64,000 bases of DNA from Bacteroides sp. 51. Its GTDB lineage: Bacteria; Bacteroidota; Bacteroidia; Bacteroidales; Bacteroidaceae. Positions 44,828-53,605 of this stretch are shown here, one piece after another; position 1 is the first letter of the stretch, and each line of letters begins with the position of its first letter. Made by a program: the position numbers and the translations under genes. Location of the stretch: NCBI RefSeq assembly GCF_010500965.1, contig NZ_QVMI01000036.1, positions 1 to 64,000 of the forward strand, in the 5' to 3' direction. The notes under the pieces were generated by a model. It made no database searches, had not been told where the DNA came from, and saw only the letters and a list, made by a program, of their open reading frames with translations.

Positions 44828-46426
44828 TCAATTCTCAACAGGTTGCACACCTTTATAAGTCAGAATGAGATTAGGGTAGACGATATTGTCTATACAGGTA
44901 AACTGTGTAGTAAGCGTAAAATGGCGAAAGAATTTGCCATAGCGGAAAAACAGATTGGGAATAAAGCGTACGTAACCCTCTGGCTGATCAAGGATTTCTT
45001 CCATGTCGCCCATCATCACGAAGTTGTAAGACTGCGACAAAGAAGCAACCATATCTTCATAAGCCGGTGTACCTTCAAGAACGGAATTCTCTTTCTCCAG
45101 AACTTCAACATAAGCATGAAGGGCAGCTGCATCCGAAGATATCAATAGCTGCTTTTTGTGGATACAAGCATAAGTCTGCAAAGAAGAATCAGTAATTCCG
45201 GTCAACTGGGCAAAAAGTGTATTGCGTGGCAAAGTATAGAGGGAAATCACTCCCTCATGCCGGGGAGTTAAATTACAAAGATTAGCCAAGGCCTGTTTAG
45301 CTTTCGATACATTATTCAGGAGGGTGCTCCATACTATATATGAAGATTGAGCCAGAGAGTCTCCGGCTTGAAACATGCAGGTTATTGCAGCATCGCCTAC
45401 ACATTCTTTCATAAATTCATACACAGCTTTATCACCATCCATTATGGCGTCAGAATAAGTAGCCTGGGTATATGAATGTACAGAGGTGAAATTCAATACG
45501 CTATCCAGATTGGAAACAGAACCTTTAGTAAAGAAGAAGGTAGATGCCGGCAATATATCACCCGGAAATTCCTCAACCGGCTTCATCGTACGCAAGGTAT
45601 TCATAAAGGTGTTACAAGAATCGGCATCATAGTTAATACCCGACAAATAAATAGCATCACCATTCAGGTTTACGTTAAACTCCGTCCACCCTCCAATACT
45701 GGACTGGTAGCGAAGTGCATCGCTTTCTTTCCCCATATCGACAGTATGCATATCGACATAGATTGTTGCAGGAGTTACCATACGGCGTGCTTCCCGGATT
45801 TTAGAAAAATTCTTATCAGCCAGAATAGATTGTTTATTCAGACGGGCATCAATTACTTGTTCAATCAGTTTTTTCTGATAACTGACCACTAGAAATTCGG
45901 TGGTCACATAACAAGCCAGGAAAGTGTCATCGGGCATGGGATAGATACGAATCTCTTCGCCTTTATAATCAAAGAATCGGGAGGGAAAAGAACTGGCAAA
46001 GTATTTATGGATAAATTGCTCTATAAATTCATAATCACCAGCACCCAAACGGCAATAAAAGAGTTGGTCACGGTCACCGTTGGGTTCATGAAAGCTAATA
46101 AGCATTTTATTCATCTGCTTGCTTAATCCATGTGGAGTATGTTCCAACAGGGTGTTAATATGGTCTTTCAGATATACAAAAAAACGGGAGAAATAAAGGA
46201 AACGTTGATCTTTACTACAATTGAGTTCATTGATACTTTGCATCAGACTAACCATATTGTCCGTATCCACAATAACCTTACTATCGGCAGGAACAAGTGT
46301 GTAAAGGTCAAAATCTTCGGCACGCTCCGTAACACTCATCCGGAAATAGAGAGAGAAAGCAAACCCCAGACAAAGCAAGATGACAGAGGTTGCAGTAGCT
46401 ATTTTGAGTGTTGTGCGAAGCTTCAT
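44828..46426 (-). CDS. Membrane-anchored DUF3352-like protein
   Basis: The 532-residue protein has one N-terminal transmembrane helix (TATSVILLCLGFAFSLYF) and a large extracytoplasmic region with the DUF3352 pattern of beginning TLVPADSKVIVDTDNM. Repeated segments such as FLVVSYQKKLIEQVID and LLISSDAAALHAYVE suggest an internal duplication, common in this family. Function is unknown. It is transcribed toward the recombinase gene but separated from it by 141 bases. Confidence 0.7.
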   Translation of the reverse strand: MKLRTTLKIATATSVILLCLGFAFSLYFRMSVTERAEDFDLYTLVPADSKVIVDTDNMVSLMQSINELNCSKDQRFLYFSRFFVYLKDHINTLLEHTPHGLSKQMNKMLISFHEPNGDRDQLFYCRLGAGDYEFIEQFIHKYFASSFPSRFFDYKGEEIRIYPMPDDTFLACYVTTEFLVVSYQKKLIEQVIDARLNKQSILADKNFSKIREARRMVTPATIYVDMHTVDMGKESDALRYQSSIGGWTEFNVNLNGDAIYLSGINYDADSCNTFMNTLRTMKPVEEFPGDILPASTFFFTKGSVSNLDSVLNFTSVHSYTQATYSDAIMDGDKAVYEFMKECVGDAAITCMFQAGDSLAQSSYIVWSTLLNNVSKAKQALANLCNLTPRHEGVISLYTLPRNTLFAQLTGITDSSLQTYACIHKKQLLISSDAAALHAYVEVLEKENSVLEGTPAYEDMVASLSQSYNFVMMGDMEEILDQPEGYVRFIPNLFFRYGKFFRHFTLTTQFTCIDNIVYPNLILTYKGVQPVEN

Positions 46427-46814
46427 TATCCTGGTTGATAAACAATCAAAAGCAAAAATAACAAATTTCGCAAATAAAATGAAATTTATTATAAAAAGTT
46501 TTAAGACCGGTAAAGAAATTCAATCTACTTTCCACGCATTGGCACAAAGCAACTGAACACAAGCTTATTTTCATCAAAAGACTCACTAAAAGGATTGTTC
46601 CCCGAAATATACAAGCCTTTCTCTCCAATAAATACCATTTTAGGCATGGTAGTTATATACTACTCTACACTAATTAGATAAATAACTTGTAAGCATTCGA
46701 CTTATTGCCACACAACTGGAAACCCTAAAAAAACGACCAAAACAGGTATCTAAAAGAACGAAACTCTGTATAACGATCTCTTGTCAAAACGACTCGAGCA
46801 AAGGGAGAAAAAAG

Positions 46815-47055
46815 GTCTAGGGCATACCACTGTGATGCCTGGGGGATCACAGTGGTATGCCTTAGGCATCACAATTATACCAAGCAAGCAAAATAAAACC
46901 TGGAGAGTGACATGAGAAGATATAAAGAAAAAGAAGAAGATGAAATCAACCCAAGGATGGTCAGAAAATTATCCCCCGGACCTTTGATAAAAAACATCGG
47001 ACGATTTATAGTAAAGGGTAGGATGATTTATAGTCGATGGTCCGACCCTTTTTGC
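46815..47055. repeat. Dispersed ~200-bp repeat, copy 2
   Basis: It begins with a 16-bp perfect stem (GGCATACCACTGTGAT at 46821 and complement at 46846-46861), then ATGAAATCAACCCA, GACCTTTGATAAAAAACATC and GATTTATAGTAAAGG, nearly identical to 20010-20084. It ends with AAAGGGT...ACCCTTTTT. The rest of the 46427-47079 spacer shows no supported gene. Confidence 0.7.
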
Positions 47056-47079
47056 CATAAGTTAAGTAGCGGAGTGGAA

Positions 47080-47844
47080 TTACTTAGAACAAATAATCTC
47101 CAATCCGTCGTAAGCCAGATGTACATGAGGAGGCAAACGCTTGGCTATATCGGCGTGCAATCCCATTTGATGGCTCATATGAATGAAGTACGTTTCCCGG
47201 GCATCAATACGACGAGCGGTTTCTAAAGCCTCGGCAAGATTCTGATGGGTAATGTGTTGATCCAAACGCAGGGCATTCAAAATTAACACTTCTATACCTT
47301 TTAACTGTTCATAAGATTCTTCCGGCATGGTCAGCATATCTGTAATATATGCCAGCTTACCTATACGATAGCCCAGAATGGGAAGTTTGCCATGCATTAC
47401 ACGCAAGGGTATGATTTCCGTATTGTTGATATAAAACGGATAACCAGCTTCAATATCATGCAGAAGGATATTAGGTACGCCGGGGTATTTATTCTCTGCA
47501 AAACAGTAAGGTAAACGGGTGCGGAGACGCTCGGCAGTATAGGTTTCGGCAAAAACGGGAATCTCGCCAAAACGACAGAACGGACGCAAATCATCCAACC
47601 CACCAACATGATCATAGTGTTCATGGCTGATAAGTACACCATCTATTCTCTCAAAAGAGGTACTCAACATTTGCTGCCTGAAATCAGGACCGCAATCGAT
47701 GAGTATCGTGGTATCATCCGTATAGACGAGTGCCGAGGTTCTTAATCGGTTGTCGCGAGGATCTATAGAGGTACAAACCGGACAAGTGCATCCGATTTCG
47801 GGTACACCGGTAGACGTTCCACTTCCTAATATCTTAATCTTCAT
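47080..47844 (-). CDS. Metallo-beta-lactamase-fold phosphodiesterase (PhnP-like)
   Basis: The 254-residue hydrolase has ILGSGTSTGVPEIGC with CxC-type Cys pair GCTCPVC, and the metal-binding motif HEHYDHVGG (near 77). Later His residues lie in YITDML and FIHMSHQ. The PhnP-like group cleaves cyclic phosphodiesters, such as 5-phosphoribosyl 1,2-cyclic phosphate or nucleic acid fragments; the exact substrate is not certain. Its start shares a base with the murB stop, so the two are translationally coupled. Confidence 0.85.
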   Translation of the reverse strand: MKIKILGSGTSTGVPEIGCTCPVCTSIDPRDNRLRTSALVYTDDTTILIDCGPDFRQQMLSTSFERIDGVLISHEHYDHVGGLDDLRPFCRFGEIPVFAETYTAERLRTRLPYCFAENKYPGVPNILLHDIEAGYPFYINNTEIIPLRVMHGKLPILGYRIGKLAYITDMLTMPEESYEQLKGIEVLILNALRLDQHITHQNLAEALETARRIDARETYFIHMSHQMGLHADIAKRLPPHVHLAYDGLEIICSK

Positions 47845-48854
47845 CAGTTTATAGTTTTAACTTCGGGGTGGATGTCAATCCCAAACTTTTCTCTGACAGA
47901 TAAACGGACAGCATCGGACAATGCGATAATATCGCGTCCTGTGGCGCCTCCTTTATTGACCAACACCAATGCCTGCTTATCGTGTACAGCAGCAGGACCT
48001 AATGACCTTCCTTTCCATCCGCTTTGCTCGATCAGCCAAGCAGCAGGGATTTTCATACGACCTTCTCCCATTACATAGAAAGGCATAGAAGGATAATCAC
48101 GCTGTATCTCTTCAAACTTCGATTCAGAAACCACAGGATTCATAAAGAAGCTACCAGCGTTTCCCAGGACTGCCGGATCGGGAAGTTTACTTTCCCGGAT
48201 ACGGATGATAATCTCGCGCACAGTTTCAAGCGTAACAGCAGGATATTTCTCCAACTCCTTACGTATCGTACCATAATCAAGCGTATAAGATTCTTGTTTA
48301 CTCAGCCGGAAGCAGACATGGGTTACTATGACTTTCTTACCGGATGGTTCTTTGAAGATACTATACCGATAAGCAAACTTACAATCTGCATTGGAGTAGA
48401 TACGCTCCTCGCCTTCCGGATTGATGGTATGTACTTCCGTAATCAGGTCTTTGGCCTCAACACCATAAGCACCGACATTTTGCACGGCACTGGCACCTAC
48501 TTCACCGGGAATGATAGAAAGATTTTCCGCACCATATAGATTATGTTTCACGCAATAGTCCACGAAATCATCCCACACCACACCGGAACCGACTTTCAGC
48601 CAAACAGCATCGGGGGTTTCATCCACCACCTCAATGGTTTTTATACAAGAATGTAACACTGTACCTTCGTAATTGTTCAGGAAAAGCAGGTTGCTCCCAC
48701 CGCCAATATGCAAAAAAGGTTCTGAAAGATAAGAGCCGGAAATCAGTTCTTTAAGTTCATCGATGGTATCGTACTCAATGAAACGCGAGGTAGTGACATC
48801 TATCCCAAATGTATTGTAATGCAAAAGTGAGAAATCTTTCTTTTCAGTAATCAT
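47844..48854 (-). CDS. murB: UDP-N-acetylenolpyruvoylglucosamine reductase
   Basis: MurB makes UDP-MurNAc for peptidoglycan. The 336-residue FAD enzyme starts [15 protein letters not shown], has the FAD motif [11 protein letters not shown], and [22 protein letters not shown]. The C-terminal domain has [10 protein letters not shown] (catalytic Ser) and [16 protein letters not shown]. It resembles the E. coli-like type I enzyme. It overlaps the next gene by one base. Confidence 0.95.
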   Translation of the reverse strand: MITEKKDFSLLHYNTFGIDVTTSRFIEYDTIDELKELISGSYLSEPFLHIGGGSNLLFLNNYEGTVLHSCIKTIEVVDETPDAVWLKVGSGVVWDDFVDYCVKHNLYGAENLSIIPGEVGASAVQNVGAYGVEAKDLITEVHTINPEGEERIYSNADCKFAYRYSIFKEPSGKKVIVTHVCFRLSKQESYTLDYGTIRKELEKYPAVTLETVREIIIRIRESKLPDPAVLGNAGSFFMNPVVSESKFEEIQRDYPSMPFYVMGEGRMKIPAAWLIEQSGWKGRSLGPAAVHDKQALVLVNKGGATGRDIIALSDAVRLSVREKFGIDIHPEVKTIN

Positions 48855-48861
48855 AATTGTT

Positions 48862-48938
48862 TAGTTGAAAGTTGAAAATTGAAAATTGAAAGTTACAATG
48901 CCGCATGGCTAATTTTCAACTTTCAACTTTCAACTTAT
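48862..48938. repeat. Heptad hairpin (GTTGAAA type)
   Basis: AGTTGAAAGTTGAAAATTGA near 48863 pairs with AATTTTCAACTTTCAACTT near 48911. The loop holds GCCGCATGG, the complement of CCATGCGGC. It lies between murB and the upstream DUF4348 gene on the same strand. Confidence 0.75.
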
Positions 48939-49793
48939 TTAATTACTCGTATCTTCAAATTTATATAGTTCCCATTTACCGTTCGCCTTCTGCCTGAAGA
49001 ATAGCGTATTCAGAAAACCATTGCCTATACCTTTAAACTGCATGATTTTATAGGGCGATTCGTTCAGAACCTCTTGCCCGTAAATGATATTAGATAGTTT
49101 ATCATCGGGCAATATGGGCTTGAAAGCAAACCATTGTTCGGTATCCAGAGTAGTTTCGATGATACTGAAATCATCGTCAGGGTCGGTTGTGATAAATTCC
49201 AGAGGCTCACGGATATGTTTAAGCTGATATAAGCTATCTGCTACAAAACGAACAAAGAAATCGACAAATTCGGCGCGCTTCTTTTTCACGATGGGACGCC
49301 GGTTGATGGCTTCAAGCATCCAACGACCATCAACGCGCTCAAAATAGTATTTCTTCACCATACGATCCTTCATAAAGATCCACTCAATCTGAACGGAGGT
49401 CTGAGAATCATCGTGCGGATGGTCAAGTTCTTCTTCACCATCCAGCAATAGTGTATAATAACTCTGTTTTACGAACAAAGCATCGTGCACCCAATCATCC
49501 TTTTCAATTTTCAAAGGAGTATCTTCTTCATAATAAGGCAACGGGAAAACAATGCGACTACGCTGGAAAGCTGTATCGCCGGCAAAAACGTAAATAAAAT
49601 CATCGAAAGATTCATCGCCAGTAGTGGGTAAAGAAGGCTCTTCCGGATCTATCAAAAAGATTGTATCTTCCACAAAATCAATAGAATCTACCGTATCTTC
49701 TATAACGACAGCAGGCTCAACCATTCTCTTCTTGTTTTCGCACGAAAAAAGAAAGAGAAATACGACAGCAGAGATACATATCCTTCTTAACAT
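48939..49793 (-). CDS. DUF4348-type lipoprotein
   Basis: The ATG at 49793 gives a 284-residue protein with a lipobox LFSCE after MLRRICISAVVFLFL. A Glu/Asp-rich spacer precedes the globular part (FDDFIYVFAGDTAFQRSRI and later EWIFMKDRMVKKYYFERVDG), characteristic of DUF4348 in Bacteroidetes. The function is unknown; it is presumably attached to a membrane facing the periplasm. Confidence 0.75.
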   Translation of the reverse strand: MLRRICISAVVFLFLFSCENKKRMVEPAVVIEDTVDSIDFVEDTIFLIDPEEPSLPTTGDESFDDFIYVFAGDTAFQRSRIVFPLPYYEEDTPLKIEKDDWVHDALFVKQSYYTLLLDGEEELDHPHDDSQTSVQIEWIFMKDRMVKKYYFERVDGRWMLEAINRRPIVKKKRAEFVDFFVRFVADSLYQLKHIREPLEFITTDPDDDFSIIETTLDTEQWFAFKPILPDDKLSNIIYGQEVLNESPYKIMQFKGIGNGFLNTLFFRQKANGKWELYKFEDTSN

Positions 49794-49880
49794 CACGGCA
49801 AAGGTAAGCAATTTTTTTTCTCTAATATAGCAATAACTTGTTGTTTATTCCAAGAAAAATAATGTCCTTTGCAGCAGCAA

Positions 49881-49950
49881 GGTCCCGAGGCGGGACTGCC
49901 AGATTTCCATGCGGACGGCGGCAAGGTGCCGCTCCCAGGTTTCCATGCGG
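49881..49950. repeat. Two adjacent dispersed stem-loop repeats
   Basis: Unit one: GGTCCCGAGGCGGGACT then GCCAGATTTCCATGCGG. Unit two: GGCGGCAAGGTGCCGCTCCC then AGGTTTCCATGCGG. Both keep a hexamer stem with different bases (GGTCCC/GGGACT and GGCGGC/GCCGCT). They lie upstream of kbl. Confidence 0.75.
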
Positions 49951-49997
49951 CAGTAAACTTAAAGACTCAAAAACTTAAATACTTAAAAACTTAAATC

Positions 49998-51185
49998 ATG
50001 TACGGGAAAATGAAGAAGTATCTGAGCGATACGATTGCTGAGATTAAAGAAGCAGGACTTTATAAGGAAGAACGATTGACCGAAAGCCCCCAGAAAGCAT
50101 CAATCAAAGTGAATGGCAAAGAAGTACTGAACTTTTGTGCCAATAACTACCTGGGGCTTTCCAACCACCCGAATCTGATATCTGCATCACAGAAAATGAT
50201 GGATGAACGAGGATATGGTATGTCGTCCGTACGTTTCATTTGTGGTACACAAGATATACATAAAACGCTGGAAGCAGCTATCTCGGGTTACTTTAAAACA
50301 GAAGACACCATTCTGTACGCTGCTTGTTTTGACGCGAACGGCGGAGTATTCGAACCGCTCTTTACCGAAGAGGACGCAATCATCTCCGATTCGCTGAACC
50401 ATGCATCTATTATCGACGGGGTACGCCTGTGCAAAGCGAAAAGATATCGTTATGCGAATGCAAATATGGAAGAACTGGAAAAATGTCTGCAAGAGGCTCA
50501 GGCGCAACGCTTCCGAATCGTCGTAACAGATGGTGTATTCTCAATGGATGGCAATGTGGCTCCAATGGATAAGATATGCGATCTGGCAGAAAAATATGAC
50601 GCACTGGTAATGGTAGACGAATCGCACTCGGCGGGTGTGGTTGGCGCTACCGGACACGGAGTGAGTGAATTATATAATACATATGACAGAGTAGATATTT
50701 ATACCGGTACACTGGGTAAAGCATTTGGCGGTGCACTCGGCGGATTTACTACCGGACGCAAAGAAATCATTGATTTACTTCGCCAACGGAGCCGCCCATA
50801 CCTGTTCTCCAACTCGCTGGCTCCCGGAATTATCGGCGCAAGCATTGAGGTATTCCGCATGTTGAAAGAAAGCAATACGCTACACGACAAATTGGTAGAG
50901 AACGTGAACTACTTCCGTGATAAGATGCTGGCAGCAGGTTTTGATATTAAACCTACACAAAGTGCCATCTGTGCGGTGATGCTGTATGATGCGAAACTAT
51001 CACAGGTATTTGCTGCTAAGATGCAGGAAGAAGGCATCTATGTTACAGGATTCTACTATCCGGTAGTACCTAAAGATCAGGCGCGTATTCGCGTACAACT
51101 ATCCGCCGGACATGAGAGGGAGCATCTGGACCAATGTATTGCCGCCTTTATTAAAGTTGGCAAGGAATTAAACGTACTAAAATGA
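49998..51185 (+). CDS. kbl: 2-amino-3-ketobutyrate CoA ligase (alpha-oxoamine synthase)
   Basis: A PLP enzyme of 395 residues. SIKVNGKEVLNFCANNYLGLSN, VDESHSAGVVGATGHG and the PLP-Lys motif TGTLGKAFGGALGG (near 243) are diagnostic for the alpha-oxoamine synthases; overall similarity is to Kbl, which cleaves 2-amino-3-ketobutyrate to glycine and acetyl-CoA in threonine degradation. No threonine dehydrogenase gene is adjacent, so a related reaction (BioF- or SPT-like) cannot be fully excluded. Confidence 0.85.
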   Translation: MYGKMKKYLSDTIAEIKEAGLYKEERLTESPQKASIKVNGKEVLNFCANNYLGLSNHPNLISASQKMMDERGYGMSSVRFICGTQDIHKTLEAAISGYFKTEDTILYAACFDANGGVFEPLFTEEDAIISDSLNHASIIDGVRLCKAKRYRYANANMEELEKCLQEAQAQRFRIVVTDGVFSMDGNVAPMDKICDLAEKYDALVMVDESHSAGVVGATGHGVSELYNTYDRVDIYTGTLGKAFGGALGGFTTGRKEIIDLLRQRSRPYLFSNSLAPGIIGASIEVFRMLKESNTLHDKLVENVNYFRDKMLAAGFDIKPTQSAICAVMLYDAKLSQVFAAKMQEEGIYVTGFYYPVVPKDQARIRVQLSAGHEREHLDQCIAAFIKVGKELNVLK

Positions 51186-51192
51186 TAAATAT

Positions 51193-51609
51193 ATGGAACT
51201 AGACCTCACTACCCCTGCCCTACTATTTTCGGCCATATCGCTGATTATGCTGGCATACACCAACCGGTTTCTATCGTATGCACAACTGGTGCGTACATTG
51301 AAAGACAAGTATATGGAAGATCCCTCGGATATTACCGCAGCACAGATTGTAAATCTGCGCAAACGTTTATATCTGACCCGGACCATGCAGGTACTAGGGA
51401 TCAGCAGCTTATTTCTATGCGTAGTGAGTATGTTCCTGGTTTATATCGGACTTAATTTGCTGTCGGTCTATGTTTTCGGAGTAGCGCTAGTGTTACTGAT
51501 TGCATCGCTGGGAGTATCCATACAGGAAACATATATATCTACCCATTCATTGGAGATTTATCTGGGAACAATGGAAGATATACTGAAAGATAGCAAGAAG
51601 AAGAAGTAA
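51193..51609 (+). CDS. DUF2721 membrane protein
   Basis: The 138-residue protein has an N-terminal hydrophobic segment (PALLFSAISLIMLAY), a basic loop containing IVNLRKRLYLTRTMQVLGI, and two later transmembrane helices. This is the DUF2721 layout. Function is unknown. It begins eight bases after the kbl stop and is probably co-transcribed. Confidence 0.8.
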   Translation: MELDLTTPALLFSAISLIMLAYTNRFLSYAQLVRTLKDKYMEDPSDITAAQIVNLRKRLYLTRTMQVLGISSLFLCVVSMFLVYIGLNLLSVYVFGVALVLLIASLGVSIQETYISTHSLEIYLGTMEDILKDSKKKK

Positions 51610-51633
51610 AAGCGGCATATTGTGCCATAATAC

Positions 51634-51679
51634 AAAAAGGCCTCGAACAGTATAATAAATACTTCCGAGGCCTTCTTTA
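51634..51679. terminator. Bidirectional terminator
   Basis: AAAAAGGCCTCG and CGAGGCCTTCTTT pair around AACAGTATAATAAATACTTC, between the convergent DUF2721 and ferritin genes. Confidence 0.85.
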
Positions 51680-51690
51680 TTTTATATGAA

Positions 51691-52173
51691 CTATCGTTCT
51701 CCTAACTGATTATCAATCAGGTAAATTCCACCTGTTGTGCCGGCAATCTTAATCTTCTTAATAATACTACGGGCTGTAGCTTCTTCTTCCACCTGTTCGC
51801 TAACGAACCAGCTTAGAAAATCTTCGGTTGCTTTATCTTTCTCTTCAACGGCCAGTTCAACAAGTTCGTCGATCATTTTAGAAACGCGCTTCTCGTGATC
51901 AAAAGTATGTTCGAATACTTCCAGCGGACTTCCCCAGCCGGTTGGAACAACATCCAGTTTATCAAGTAATACGGTACCTTCACGTACGATAAGATAATCG
52001 GCCAATTTGCAGGCATGTTCCATCTCTTCGCCATATTGCTTCTTCATCCAATGAGCAAATCCTTCAAAACCTTCTTTTGCAAAGTAGTAGGACATTGAAA
52101 GATAAAGATTAGCTGACCACATCTCAGCATTGATCTGTTTGTTAAACGCATCTTGAAGTTTCTTTGAAATCAT
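51691..52173 (-). CDS. ftn: Ferritin (non-haem)
   Basis: The 160-residue ferritin stores iron in a 24-mer cage. Ferroxidase ligands are visible: Glu in NAEMWSANLYLSMSYYF, Glu-Glu-x-x-His in YGEEMEHACKLADYLI and Glu in LSWFVSEQVEEEA. It resembles Bacteroides and E. coli FtnA. Only this gene is on the transcript, ending at a bidirectional terminator. Confidence 0.95.
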   Translation of the reverse strand: MISKKLQDAFNKQINAEMWSANLYLSMSYYFAKEGFEGFAHWMKKQYGEEMEHACKLADYLIVREGTVLLDKLDVVPTGWGSPLEVFEHTFDHEKRVSKMIDELVELAVEEKDKATEDFLSWFVSEQVEEEATARSIIKKIKIAGTTGGIYLIDNQLGER

Positions 52174-52275
52174 AGTAGTATGTATTTTAGTTTATTAAAG
52201 CCTTTACTAAGATAACAAGCATTCTCTAAATTTGTTCAACGTTAACGGTTTTTTCCTTAAAATTAAGGAATAAGA

Positions 52276-53436
52276 TCAAACCAACTCGTCGGATGTATAT
52301 GCCTTAGGAATCTCACGACAATTATAGCCCGAAGCCATAATTTCTCCATAAGCACCGGCGGAGCGAAGTGCAATCAGATCACCACGATACACCTTGTTCA
52401 AGTCGATAGCCTTACCAAACACATCGGATGATTCGCAGATAGGACCTACAACATCGTAGGCTTCCATCGGCTCTTCGGAAGTGATGTTTTCTATTTTATG
52501 GTAAGCCTGATACAACGCCGGACGAATCAAGTCTGTCATACCGGCATCAAGTATTGCGAATTGTTTATTAGTTCCTTGTTTTACATATAATACTTTGCTA
52601 ATCAGACTTCCACACTGACCGGTAATAGCACGCCCAAGTTCAAAGTGCAATGTTTGTTGCGGACGCAGTTTAAGATGCTGTGCATATGTAGCAAAGTAAG
52701 CAGCAAAATCAGGAATCGGCTGACGGTTAGGGTGTGCGTAGTCAATGCCCAAGCCACCACCTACGTTGATATGTTCCACAATAATCTGACGGGCATATAG
52801 CTTTTCCTGTAGTTCGTTGACACGGTTACACAGCGCCACAAAGTCGCCCATATCCAGTATCTGAGAACCGATATGGAAATGAATACCTACAAACTTCACG
52901 TTTTGCATGGTAAGAGCCACATCAATCACATTGTCCATATCTTCCAGACTGATACCAAATTTGTTTTCGGCCAGACCGGTAGTGATGTTTTTGTGGGTAT
53001 GGGCACCTACATTAGGATTGATACGGAAAGCTACATTAGCAATTTTACCTTTTGCTGCTGCCAATTCGTTGATCACTTCGAGTTCAGGAATGGACTCTAC
53101 GTTGAAACAGAAAATATTGTGATCCAATCCCAGATTAATTTCCCAATCGGATTTACCTACACCTGCAAATACGATCTTATTGGAAGGCACGCCTGCTTTA
53201 ATTGCTGCGCGGATTTCACCACCGCTCACACAGTCGGCTCCGAGTCCGCCTTCGCGAATGATGCTCAGTACTTTGTGGTTAGCATTGGCTTTTACGGCAT
53301 AGTGCACAACAAACTTTTCATATTTAGCAACCTCACGGTTTACGGCTGCCAGCGTGTCGCGCAATACTTGGGTATCATAATAATAAAAGGGTGTTTCTAA
53401 TTCACGGAATTTATTGATTGGAAATGTACCTTTCAT
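52276..53436 (-). CDS. lysA: Diaminopimelate decarboxylase
   Basis: Last step of lysine synthesis. The 386-residue PLP enzyme has the Schiff-base Lys in HYAVKANANHKVL (near 48), HFHIGSQI, HINVGGGLGIDY, the C-terminal PICESSDVFGK and RSAGAYGEIMASGYN. It follows lysC, from which it is separated by a GC-rich palindrome that may adjust expression of the two. Confidence 0.96.
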   Translation of the reverse strand: MKGTFPINKFRELETPFYYYDTQVLRDTLAAVNREVAKYEKFVVHYAVKANANHKVLSIIREGGLGADCVSGGEIRAAIKAGVPSNKIVFAGVGKSDWEINLGLDHNIFCFNVESIPELEVINELAAAKGKIANVAFRINPNVGAHTHKNITTGLAENKFGISLEDMDNVIDVALTMQNVKFVGIHFHIGSQILDMGDFVALCNRVNELQEKLYARQIIVEHINVGGGLGIDYAHPNRQPIPDFAAYFATYAQHLKLRPQQTLHFELGRAITGQCGSLISKVLYVKQGTNKQFAILDAGMTDLIRPALYQAYHKIENITSEEPMEAYDVVGPICESSDVFGKAIDLNKVYRGDLIALRSAGAYGEIMASGYNCREIPKAYTSDELV

Positions 53437-53471
53437 ACCAGGTTCTTCTTTGTTTAGTTAGTAAAAAAGAA

Positions 53472-53584
53472 CTATCTCAGAACTCCTCCCCCTACCCCCT
53501 CCAAAGGGGGATACCTTGCGGAAACGCTATACAGCGCAGCCTATCCCCCTTTGGAGGGGGCCAGGGGGAGGAGTTTTGAGATAG
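53472..53584. repeat. GC-rich palindrome with ~43-bp arms
   Basis: Arms 53472-53513 and 53542-53584 are complementary apart from a few mismatches; core CCCCCTCCAAAGGGGG. The loop (CCTTGCGGAAACGCTATAC then AGCGCAGCC) is the reverse complement, with few changes, of that in the palindrome at 35243. It lies between lysC and lysA. Confidence 0.85.
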
Positions 53585-53605
53585 CTCCATTTATTAAAAT
53601 TTGAG

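Noticed and set aside
46446-46628. 60-codon minus-strand frame upstream of the DUF3352-like gene
   Set aside because: Cys/Phe-rich composition without a clear start signal; not supported as a gene.
46912-47226. 104-codon plus-strand frame starting in dispersed repeat copy 2
   Set aside because: The equivalent frame in copy 1 is interrupted, and the latter part is antisense to the PhnP-like gene.
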